A stretch of DNA of 9,688 bases from an uncultured Bacteroidales bacterium. GTDB lineage: Bacteria; Bacteroidota; Bacteroidia; Bacteroidales; Paludibacteraceae. The position numbers and the translations under genes were made by a program. Shown here one piece after another: positions 1 through 5,689 of the stretch; the first letter of the stretch is position 1; every line of letters starts with the position of its first letter. The stretch is from assembly GCA_937901025.1 (NCBI GenBank), contig CALCGR010000065.1, forward strand, positions 1 through 9,688, in the 5' to 3' direction. A model generated the notes under the pieces. It was given only the letters and a program-made list of their open reading frames with translations, searched no databases and was not told the origin of the DNA.

Positions 1-531
1 CACACCATCGTCTTTGCTGACTATGCAGAGGAAGACCTTGAGAACTTCACCACATTAGATGGCGCTTATACCATGGCTACCGACAAGAACGGCGGTACTG
101 AACCTGCTTATAACACCAATGGTGAAGACCTCCGTCTCTATGCTAAGAATAAGATGACCCTCACCAAGAACACCAAGGACGGTCCGATGACCGAGATTAT
201 CTTCAATATCTCTACCAAAGGCCTGACCCGTCAAGCTGAGATTGCTGTTTCCACCGGAAAAATGGTTACCTATGACATGGAGAATGCCATCGTTGTTTGG
301 CAAGGTTATGCCAGCGAAGTAACCTTCACCGTTGGTGAAAAGAACGTCTATGGCTCTGACGGTAAAACCAAAGCCGGTCAGTTTGACTTCACTTCCATCG
401 ATATTGATGGCGGTGTTACCGGTCTCATCTCGACGAAAGTGAACAAAGTCGCTAGTAAGTGCCTCATCGATGGTCAATTGCTTATCCTCAAAGACGATAA
501 ACAATACAACGTATTAGGTGTAGAATTTTAA
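1..531 (+). CDS. C-terminal part of a probable exported protein (5' end outside window)
   Basis: The frame is open from base 1 to a TAA at 529-531, giving 176 visible residues. The first ATG (base 73) is internal, because coding-quality sequence continues upstream of it, so the start lies outside the window. The protein is rich in Thr, Asn, Lys, Gly and Asp, with alternating beta-strand-like segments and no membrane helix, as in extracellular Bacteroidales proteins. The last 25 or so residues (KCLIDGQLLILKDDKQYNVLG, split as KCLIDGQLLI then LKDDKQYNVLG) resemble the short C-terminal block found on many secreted Bacteroidales proteins, of the form K-x-L-x-x-G-x-L-x-I-x-x-x-x-x-x-Y-N-x-x-G. I relate this to surface or secretion sorting only from memory. 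No enzymatic motif is visible and I do not recognise a specific family. Its stop overlaps the stop of the convergent dehydrogenase by four bases, with no terminator between them. Confidence 0.8.
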   Translation, partial: HTIVFADYAEEDLENFTTLDGAYTMATDKNGGTEPAYNTNGEDLRLYAKNKMTLTKNTKDGPMTEIIFNISTKGLTRQAEIAVSTGKMVTYDMENAIVVWQGYASEVTFTVGEKNVYGSDGKTKAGQFDFTSIDIDGGVTGLISTKVNKVASKCLIDGQLLILKDDKQYNVLGVEF

Positions 532-1307
532 AATAACCCCGTTTTCCTTATTCCCCTTAGTAAACAAGTGGGGATAAGGGCAACAAAGAATAGAAGGATA
601 GCGTTCCATACAAATGGGACGCTAACTTTTTGTCTCCCACGGAATAGCCCATTCAATGCTCGATGTACCAACCACTCCGGCGTTACGATATACCCGAACG
701 CCTTGCCTATCTTCGTGGCGGTCGAGTTGATAGAGTATAAACCCGTATCCACGGCTCCGGGACGAACCGTTGTCACATTCACTCCCTTATCCTTCAACTC
801 AATATGGAGGGAACGACTGAAGCCGGTTAGGAAGGCTTTCGTACTACCGTAACTGCCCAACCGCTGAACGGCAATCCGGTCCGTGATGGAACTCATATTG
901 AGAATATATCCGCGATGACGATTGACCATATCTTGACCAAAATAATAGGTGAGCATAGCGGGTGTCACGACGTGCAAATGGAGGATCAGTTGGTTAAAAC
1001 CTTCCGAATCGGCTAAGAAATCGCGGTCGTGATAGACACCGGCGTTATTGATCAGCACTTCGATCTCTATCTGCAGCGCAGCGCAGTAATCGTATAACTC
1101 CTTGGCGGCATTGGCGGTACCTAAATCCATCACAAGCGATAGCACATCCAACGAGGGATGGAGTTTCTTTATCGCTTGGGCTTTCTCGTGAATAGCCTCT
1201 TCGTTACTAACAATGAGTAAATTATATCCCCGCTCAGCGAGCTCTAAGGCATAGCAGTAGCCCATTCCGCTGCTCGCGCCGGTCACTAATGCATAATGAT
1301 TCTTCAT
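528..1307 (-). CDS. Short-chain dehydrogenase/reductase (SDR), substrate unknown
   Basis: 259 residues, a normal length for a classical SDR. The Rossmann cofactor motif TGASSGMG is at residues 9-16, NNAG at 87-90, the catalytic Ser at 140 (NMSS), and the Tyr153/Lys157 pair in YGSTK, followed by RPGAVDTG at 183-189. These make an NAD(P)-dependent oxidoreductase on a hydroxyl or carbonyl substrate likely; the substrate cannot be read from sequence. At the position of the usual catalytic Asn (by alignment to FabG) there is a His at about 112 in HLHVVTP. The C-terminus (about 231-250) is strongly hydrophobic, suggesting membrane association. It is the last gene of the minus-strand operon. Its ATG overlaps the TGA of the upstream DUF3089 gene (ATGA, 1304-1307), which fits translational coupling and fixes the start. 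Confidence 0.9.
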   Translation of the reverse strand: MKNHYALVTGASSGMGYCYALELAERGYNLLIVSNEEAIHEKAQAIKKLHPSLDVLSLVMDLGTANAAKELYDYCAALQIEIEVLINNAGVYHDRDFLADSEGFNQLILHLHVVTPAMLTYYFGQDMVNRHRGYILNMSSITDRIAVQRLGSYGSTKAFLTGFSRSLHIELKDKGVNVTTVRPGAVDTGLYSINSTATKIGKAFGYIVTPEWLVHRALNGLFRGRQKVSVPFVWNAILLFFVALIPTCLLRGIRKTGLF

Positions 1308-2116
1308 AGGTTATCTCTATTAATGTTCTTTCTATATCCTGCTCTCAAAAGCATATTTTGTCTTATATACGGCAAATAAAACAGCAAATCCTGCGTATGC
1401 AAGGCTCCTGCCGAATACCATCGGGCAGCCGCGGGATGATAGTACTTATCCTTATCCGCACTGACCACTAACAAATGCGTCTTCGTATCCACCGCCACCG
1501 TCATCGTGTCTTTTCGATAGACCAACGTAGCGGGTTCCGGCGTCGTCACCCAATTCACGGGATTGATACACGTCGCGGCACCCTTGCTCACAAAGGGCCA
1601 CGCTAACCGTGGGTCCGTCACGGAGTTATAGGACACCACCAATCCCTTCGTAGCCGACCTGGCGGGACGCAAACGAGGATGCATCACCTCTTTTCGATCC
1701 AACCGATATCCCATCATGTACGCTCCTAAACAGCGTCTGTAAACAGAACGCGGCATCGCTTTGAGCAAATCGCGAATAAGCATTGCTCCTTGACTAAATC
1801 CCATCACAAAAAACGGCCGGTCATCGGGTAGGGTACTGATATATTCGTCAAAGCGTTGAAGAATATCCTCTTTGGCTACCGCATAGGCGGAATCAAACTG
1901 CTTTGGCGAAGCCAAGATGGCCTCCAACGTAAACTGATGATAGAGCGGTGCATAAACCGTAAACGAATCCCCTAAGACCTTACGGATATAGCCGTTCTCC
2001 CGTTGGAGATGCGCTACCTCTTTCTCGCTTAGCGAAGCATTGAAAGTGCTATCCGTTACCACATTCGTGGACGTGATATAAAAAACGTCAATGAGTAAAA
2101 TCAGTAACCATTTCAT
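1304..2116 (-). CDS. DUF3089-family alpha/beta hydrolase
   Basis: 270 residues matching the DUF3089 pattern. There is an opening DVFYITST at residues 10-17, a YAPLYHQ segment near 55-61, the nucleophile elbow GFSQG at 106-110 (Ser108) preceded by RPFFVMG, and a C-terminal LHTQDLLFY with candidate catalytic His240. Asp219 or a nearby acid may complete the triad. The family consists of predicted serine hydrolases of unknown substrate, usually exported in Bacteroidota. Here the N-terminus is only MKWLLILL directly joined to the DVFY strand, so a normal cleavable signal or lipobox is absent. An in-frame TAA four codons upstream excludes an earlier start. Both ends overlap neighbours by four bases (2113-2116 and 1304-1307), which places it inside a coupled operon between the methyltransferase and the dehydrogenase. 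Confidence 0.82.
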   Translation of the reverse strand: MKWLLILLIDVFYITSTNVVTDSTFNASLSEKEVAHLQRENGYIRKVLGDSFTVYAPLYHQFTLEAILASPKQFDSAYAVAKEDILQRFDEYISTLPDDRPFFVMGFSQGAMLIRDLLKAMPRSVYRRCLGAYMMGYRLDRKEVMHPRLRPARSATKGLVVSYNSVTDPRLAWPFVSKGAATCINPVNWVTTPEPATLVYRKDTMTVAVDTKTHLLVVSADKDKYYHPAAARWYSAGALHTQDLLFYLPYIRQNMLLRAGYRKNINRDNL

Positions 2117-2811
2117 AAGTAAAACGCTTTAAACATCGGATGATCGTGAGCCAAGACGAGTGTATCTTCCTCCATCTCCCTTTTCTCTTTCGTCAAGGCA
2201 ATCAAGATGCGTTTGGCCGGCTTATTGGGGCTCGTCACTACATGGGTCAACCGCCATGGATATAATCCCTCCCTTGTCGCCAAGGTCAGTATATCCTCTT
2301 GTGCCTCCCCCGGCAACACCAGTGCTAAGACCCCGTCGGGAGCCAGCAGCACCGCACTGCAACGAATGAGTTCATCATAACTCAAGGTGTCCGTATGCCG
2401 CGCTTGATGACGAGTCGGGTCGGGACAAGCCAGCGAGGAACGGAAATAGGGAGGGTTGCTCGTGATAAGGGAGTAGGGGAGTAGGGGAGTAGGGGTGTAG
2501 GGGTGTGGGGTGAATTCTTGTAATGAGATACATTGTGCTGAAAGGCGCTCAGACCAAGGACTCTTAGCAAAATTCGCTTGCGCCTGCCGTATCGCGGTCT
2601 CGTCAATGTCAATCCCCGTAATCTGAGCCTTGGCAAACTGCTGGGCTAACATCAAAGCAATCACACCGCTCCCCGTTCCGATATCTAAAAAGTTGAGAGT
2701 GGAGAGTTTAGAGTTTAGAGTGCCCACCCAGGCTCCTAACAGAACGGCATCGGTGCCTACTTTCATGGCACAATCGTCGTCTTGAACTTCGAATTGCTTA
2801 AATCGAAACAT
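2113..2811 (-). CDS. trmN6: tRNA1(Val) adenine-37 N6-methyltransferase, TrmN6/YfiC type
   Basis: 232 residues that align along their length with E. coli YfiC as I recall it. The opening FRFKQFEVQDDDCAMKVGTD and LLGAW at 24-28 are present, the SAM-binding motif DIGTGSG is at 43-49, the acidic GIDID at 66-70, the catalytic NPPY at 119-122, and a closing MFKAFYL. The enzyme would methylate N6 of A37 in valine tRNA using SAM in the cytoplasm. Two segments are low-complexity and come from tandem DNA repeats: residues 31-40 (TLNSKLSTLN) just before motif I, and 102-114 (PHPYTPTPLLPYS) just before NPPY. They make the protein several residues longer than YfiC at each point but leave the motifs intact. 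The start overlaps the upstream membrane-protein gene by 14 bases, and the stop overlaps the next gene as ATGA. Confidence 0.88.
   Translation of the reverse strand: MFRFKQFEVQDDDCAMKVGTDAVLLGAWVGTLNSKLSTLNFLDIGTGSGVIALMLAQQFAKAQITGIDIDETAIRQAQANFAKSPWSERLSAQCISLQEFTPHPYTPTPLLPYSLITSNPPYFRSSLACPDPTRHQARHTDTLSYDELIRCSAVLLAPDGVLALVLPGEAQEDILTLATREGLYPWRLTHVVTSPNKPAKRILIALTKEKREMEEDTLVLAHDHPMFKAFYL
2473..2512. repeat. 8-bp tandem repeat inside trmN6
   Basis: On the plus strand the 8-mer GTAGGGG(A/T) occurs four times in a row at 2473-2504: the first two copies end in A, the next two in T. A degenerate fifth copy (GTGGGGTG) follows to 2512, and a decayed copy is visible just left of 2473. On the coding (minus) strand it encodes the Pro/Tyr/Thr/Leu-rich residues 102-114 of the methyltransferase. 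Eight is not a multiple of three, so the reading phase cycles every 24 bases. It stays open in the gene frame and also in a second frame. Confidence 0.9.
2692..2722. repeat. 7-bp tandem repeat inside trmN6
   Basis: On the plus strand four consecutive 7-mers lie at 2692-2719: GTTGAGA, GTGGAGA, GTTTAGA, GTTTAGA. A further GTG runs to 2722. On the coding strand these bases give residues 31-40 (TLNSKLSTLN), the linker directly before the SAM-binding DIGTGSG. The unit differs from the 8-bp repeat 180 bases away but has the same G/T/A-rich style. Confidence 0.85.
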
Positions 2812-3502
2812 GCTCTAATACATTTTCAATAACAAGATAAATGCCAAAACCCAGGAAGAGAACGGCACACGCATAGCGGAACCATTTCTCAAACGACTGC
2901 ACTTTCTTCGTCAAGACCTCTGTATTTACCGCACTATAACTAATCAACCAAGCCAAAATCATAATCGGCAATCCCGTTCCTAATCCGAACACAACCGGCA
3001 TCACCCACGTCCAGGCACTCTCCAGACTCACCGACATCTCAATCATCGTGAAGAAATACATCAAACGATGCGGACAGAAGGCAATCGCAAAGAAGATACC
3101 TAACATAAACGCCCAAAGCCAACTGCTCTTATCGTCCACGGTTTGCAACCACTTGGATACCCCGTGGTCGTGGTCGTGATGATGGTGACCGCTGAAAAGC
3201 AACAGTACACCGCAAATCAGCATAAACGCAGCGAGCAGAGGCTCTCCCCATTGCTCCAAAAACTGATGAATGCCCTCCGTATGCGCGCCCATAATAAAAG
3301 GAATACTCAGCAGCACATAGGTAACCAGTTTACCCATCACAAACATCCAGCCCGTAATCAATACCCGCTTGCGATTTTGCAACTCGCGGTCAATATATCC
3401 GATGGCAGCAATCGAGGTGAATAACGTACAGGGATCCAAAATCATCAAAAATCCCAAGAGAAGGGAAGTGAAAAGTGCTGATAAAAGTGAAAAAATACCC
3501 AT
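2798..3502 (-). CDS. Six-helix membrane protein, ArsG/DsbD(CcdA)-like
   Basis: 234 residues with about six hydrophobic helices (near 5-32, 48-70, 87-104, 126-150, 163-190 and 207-226), so an inner-membrane protein. Helix 1 carries DPCTLFTSIAAIGYI and helix 4 carries AFCP, giving one Cys-Pro-type site per half (Cys25, Cys143). That is the layout of the DsbD/CcdA/LysE-like superfamily. The wording closely follows proteins annotated as ArsG-type permeases (family members usually have SPCTL). A cytoplasmic or periplasmic loop after helix 3 holds HHHHDHDH at 106-113, a likely metal-binding stretch. Electron transfer across the membrane and export of a metal or metalloid compound are both possible, and I cannot decide between them. 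It is the first gene of the minus operon, about 22-24 bases downstream of the predicted transcription start. Its end overlaps trmN6 by 14 bases. Confidence 0.78.
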   Translation of the reverse strand: MGIFSLLSALFTSLLLGFLMILDPCTLFTSIAAIGYIDRELQNRKRVLITGWMFVMGKLVTYVLLSIPFIMGAHTEGIHQFLEQWGEPLLAAFMLICGVLLLFSGHHHHDHDHGVSKWLQTVDDKSSWLWAFMLGIFFAIAFCPHRLMYFFTMIEMSVSLESAWTWVMPVVFGLGTGLPIMILAWLISYSAVNTEVLTKKVQSFEKWFRYACAVLFLGFGIYLVIENVLEHVSI

Positions 3503-3527
3503 TATTGCTTAAAAATCTTCAAAATCT

Positions 3528-3559
3528 TTTGCAAAGGTAAGAAATTTTTTGTAACTTTG
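3528..3559 (+). promoter_or_regulatory. Bacteroidota-type promoter for the kinase-gdhA-kbl-tdh operon
   Basis: A -33 element TTTG at 3528-3531, a 20-base spacer and a -7 element TAACTTTG at 3552-3559 match the Bacteroidota sigma-factor consensus TTTG-N19-21-TAnnTTTG. The start site should fall a few bases after 3559, at most a handful of bases before the ATG at 3569, so the mRNA is predicted to be leaderless or nearly so. Confidence 0.8.
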
Positions 3560-3563
3560 CAAG
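3532..3563 (-). promoter_or_regulatory. Bacteroidota-type promoter for the minus-strand operon
   Basis: Read on the minus strand, the -7 element is TACCTTTG (complement of 3532-3539) and the -33 element is CTTG (complement of 3560-3563, one mismatch to TTTG), separated by 20 bases. The layout mirrors the plus promoter, with each -7 box overlapping or abutting the other's -33 box. The expected start is near 3524-3526, leaving about 22-24 untranslated bases before the ATG at 3502. Confidence 0.72.
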
Positions 3564-3568
3564 CGAAA

Positions 3569-5689
3569 ATGAAAAAAATCATTAAAATAGTTCTTTTTTC
3601 ATTGATTTTGGTCGGCTGTCGTCCCGCGCACGAAGTCAAAAACCTTCAATCTACCCTCCTTCAGCGAATGAACTATGCCGATGAGCGTACCGAGCTCATC
3701 ATCTCCGCCATCGGCTTAGGCGAGATAGACTCCCTCCGCCAAGTGGCGCGGCAGAGTGACGGCGTGCAGTTCTTCATCTTCGATGCTTACCAAATGGTCT
3801 ATTGGTCGGACCACCGCCTCGCCGCCGAGTCTCTCAAAGTAACCAACGATAGCGACTGGTGTTACGTAGCCTTTACCAATGCCCACACCGTAGGCAAATG
3901 GACGCGAGCCGGTTCCTACCATATCCTTACGATTATCCCTATCAAATATAACTACCCCAGCGAGAATAAGCACTTCCACAATGTCTTCTTCCCGCCCTTC
4001 AAAGGCGATGAGGCATGGGAACTCAATCCGCAACTGGGCACCTACAACCTCTTCTCTAATCAAGGCAGGTTCATCTGCTCCCTCGAACGCGTGACCCGCG
4101 TCGAAGAGGAGGATGAGGCTCTGGACGCCTTCCTCGCGGAGAAAGGCATCGGCGACAGTACACGCTCCCAAGCCCGGACGCGAACGTATTTCGTTCTCAC
4201 CCTTGCGCTATTTGTCATCCTCCTACTCGTCGGTATCCTCGGTCTCGTGCGGGCCCACGGGTTCAAGAACCTCAAACTCTCCACGAAGTTCCAATATACG
4301 ATGATTGCCCTCCTGTTCGTGAGTTTCATCTATATCTTCGCTATGACCATCATCTACGTTCAGCGCAATAGCGCCCAACGACAGCAGATGGCCATCGAAG
4401 CTAAGTGCCGTTATGTCCAGTCCGCCCTGCAAAACATGTACTTCTGGGACGTGCGCCTGAGCGAACAAAACACCCAAGGACTCAATATCGACCTGCGCGA
4501 CCTCAGTATCTCCTACGAGACTGATATCAATGTGTACGGAATGAACGGCATGCTGTTGGGTACCTCTACGCCCATCCTCTTTGATCACGGGATCATGAGC
4601 CGTCATGTGCCGCCGGAACCATTCTTCTCCTTGAAACCGATAGTGACCGCCCAAGAACAAGTGGGCGACCTCAAATACTTGGTGGGTTATATCCCCTTCT
4701 ATAACGGCAGTTTTATGCAGATAGGCTATATCTCCGTGCCCTCGTTTATCTCCTACAACGAACTGCTGGAGCAGATAGATAACTATCTGGCGCGCCTGTT
4801 GCCCGTCTACCTAATCGTCCTTATCTTGGCCCTCATCGCTTCCCTATGGATTGCGCGCTCCCTTACCTCCTCCTTCGAGGAGATAGCCGATAAGATGCGC
4901 CACTACCGGTTGGGAAAAACGGATAACCACATCGAATATGATAAGAACGACGAAGTGGGCGAACTCGTCAAACGTTACAACGAACTGGTGGACGAACTGG
5001 AACGCTCTACCCGTCGATTGGCCCGCTCCGAACGCGAGGGCGCTTGGCGAACGATGGCCCGACAAGTAGCACACGAGATCAATAACCCGTTGACGCCCAT
5101 GAAACTGACCATTCAACAACTCCAACGCACCAAGGGCACCGAACGTTTTGATGAGTATTTTAGTAAGTCCACTACGATGCTCGTTCAACAGATAGATAAC
5201 TTGAGCCATATCGCCCAGTCGTTCTCCACCTTTGCCAAGATGCCCGAAGTGGAGACCTCTATCGTGGATGTGGCAGCCAAACTGTCGGCCGTCATTGCGA
5301 TGTTCGCTAACGAGACGATTCCCGTTCGATACATCGGTCCTGACGAAGGCGTTATGGCCCTCGCCGATGACGAACAGATATCGCAGGTGTTTACGAACAT
5401 CATCAAGAATGCTTTACAAGCCCTCGAGAACAGGGAAGACGGAGATATCATCGTTCGACTGACCCAAAAAGAAAAAGAGGTCGAGATCAGTTTCTCCGAT
5501 AACGGACCCGGTATCCCGGAGGATATACAGGATAAAATCTTTACCCCTAACTTCACCACCAAGTCTGCCGGTTCGGGCTTGGGGCTCGCCATCTCAAAGA
5601 ACATCATCGATGGCTGCGACGGAAAAATACGTTTTCAAACCTCCAATAAAGGCACAACATTTTATATTTGTTTAATTCATTCACTATGA
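3569..5689 (+). CDS. NtrY-like membrane sensor histidine kinase
   Basis: 706 residues from the ATG at 3569. A TTG at 3557 is in frame but sits inside the -7 promoter box, so it cannot be the start. In order: a hydrophobic N-terminus ending in a lipobox-like LVGC (Cys17); an extracytoplasmic region of about 190 residues with FFIFDAYQMVYWSD, typical of large Bacteroidales sensors; a membrane helix (207-227); a short loop; a helix (241-264); a second extracytoplasmic region; a helix (410-429); a HAMP linker; a dimerisation/phosphoacceptor helix with HEINNPLTP (His502); N-box NIIKNALQAL (610-619); G1 DNGPGI (644-649); FTPNFTTK (658-665); and G2 GSGLGL (668-673). The H-box context EGAWRTMARQVAHEINNPLTP is that of NtrY, a nitrogen-status kinase. 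No response regulator is in the window. Its TGA overlaps the gdhA ATG, so the two are translationally coupled. Confidence 0.9.
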   Translation: MKKIIKIVLFSLILVGCRPAHEVKNLQSTLLQRMNYADERTELIISAIGLGEIDSLRQVARQSDGVQFFIFDAYQMVYWSDHRLAAESLKVTNDSDWCYVAFTNAHTVGKWTRAGSYHILTIIPIKYNYPSENKHFHNVFFPPFKGDEAWELNPQLGTYNLFSNQGRFICSLERVTRVEEEDEALDAFLAEKGIGDSTRSQARTRTYFVLTLALFVILLLVGILGLVRAHGFKNLKLSTKFQYTMIALLFVSFIYIFAMTIIYVQRNSAQRQQMAIEAKCRYVQSALQNMYFWDVRLSEQNTQGLNIDLRDLSISYETDINVYGMNGMLLGTSTPILFDHGIMSRHVPPEPFFSLKPIVTAQEQVGDLKYLVGYIPFYNGSFMQIGYISVPSFISYNELLEQIDNYLARLLPVYLIVLILALIASLWIARSLTSSFEEIADKMRHYRLGKTDNHIEYDKNDEVGELVKRYNELVDELERSTRRLARSEREGAWRTMARQVAHEINNPLTPMKLTIQQLQRTKGTERFDEYFSKSTTMLVQQIDNLSHIAQSFSTFAKMPEVETSIVDVAAKLSAVIAMFANETIPVRYIGPDEGVMALADDEQISQVFTNIIKNALQALENREDGDIIVRLTQKEKEVEISFSDNGPGIPEDIQDKIFTPNFTTKSAGSGLGLAISKNIIDGCDGKIRFQTSNKGTTFYICLIHSL
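5663..5670 (+). promoter_or_regulatory. Candidate internal -7 promoter element before gdhA
   Basis: TATATTTG at 5663-5670 fits TAnnTTTG exactly and lies 15 bases before the gdhA ATG, in an unusually AT-rich stretch that codes for the last residues of the kinase. No TTTG stands at the right distance upstream (the nearest run, TTTT at 5632-5635, is 27 bases away), so this is a half-match only. Confidence 0.35.

Noticed and set aside
546..580. Imperfect hairpin near the SDR 3' end (CCTTATTCCCC with GGGGATAAGG) as a terminator
   Set aside because: The stem has a bulge and a 13-base loop, lies within coding sequence and has no T-run on either strand.
2382..2636. Second open frame on the minus strand within trmN6
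   Set aside because: It is a shadow kept open by the 8-bp repeat; only the trmN6 frame has methyltransferase motifs.
3162..3189. GTGGTCGTG-like repetition as another intergenic-type tandem repeat
   Set aside because: It is simply the codons for the HHHHDHDHG loop, in phase with the gene, and short.
3557..3568. TTG at 3557 as the kinase start
   Set aside because: It lies inside the -7 promoter element, and the ATG at 3569 begins a proper signal-type N-terminus.
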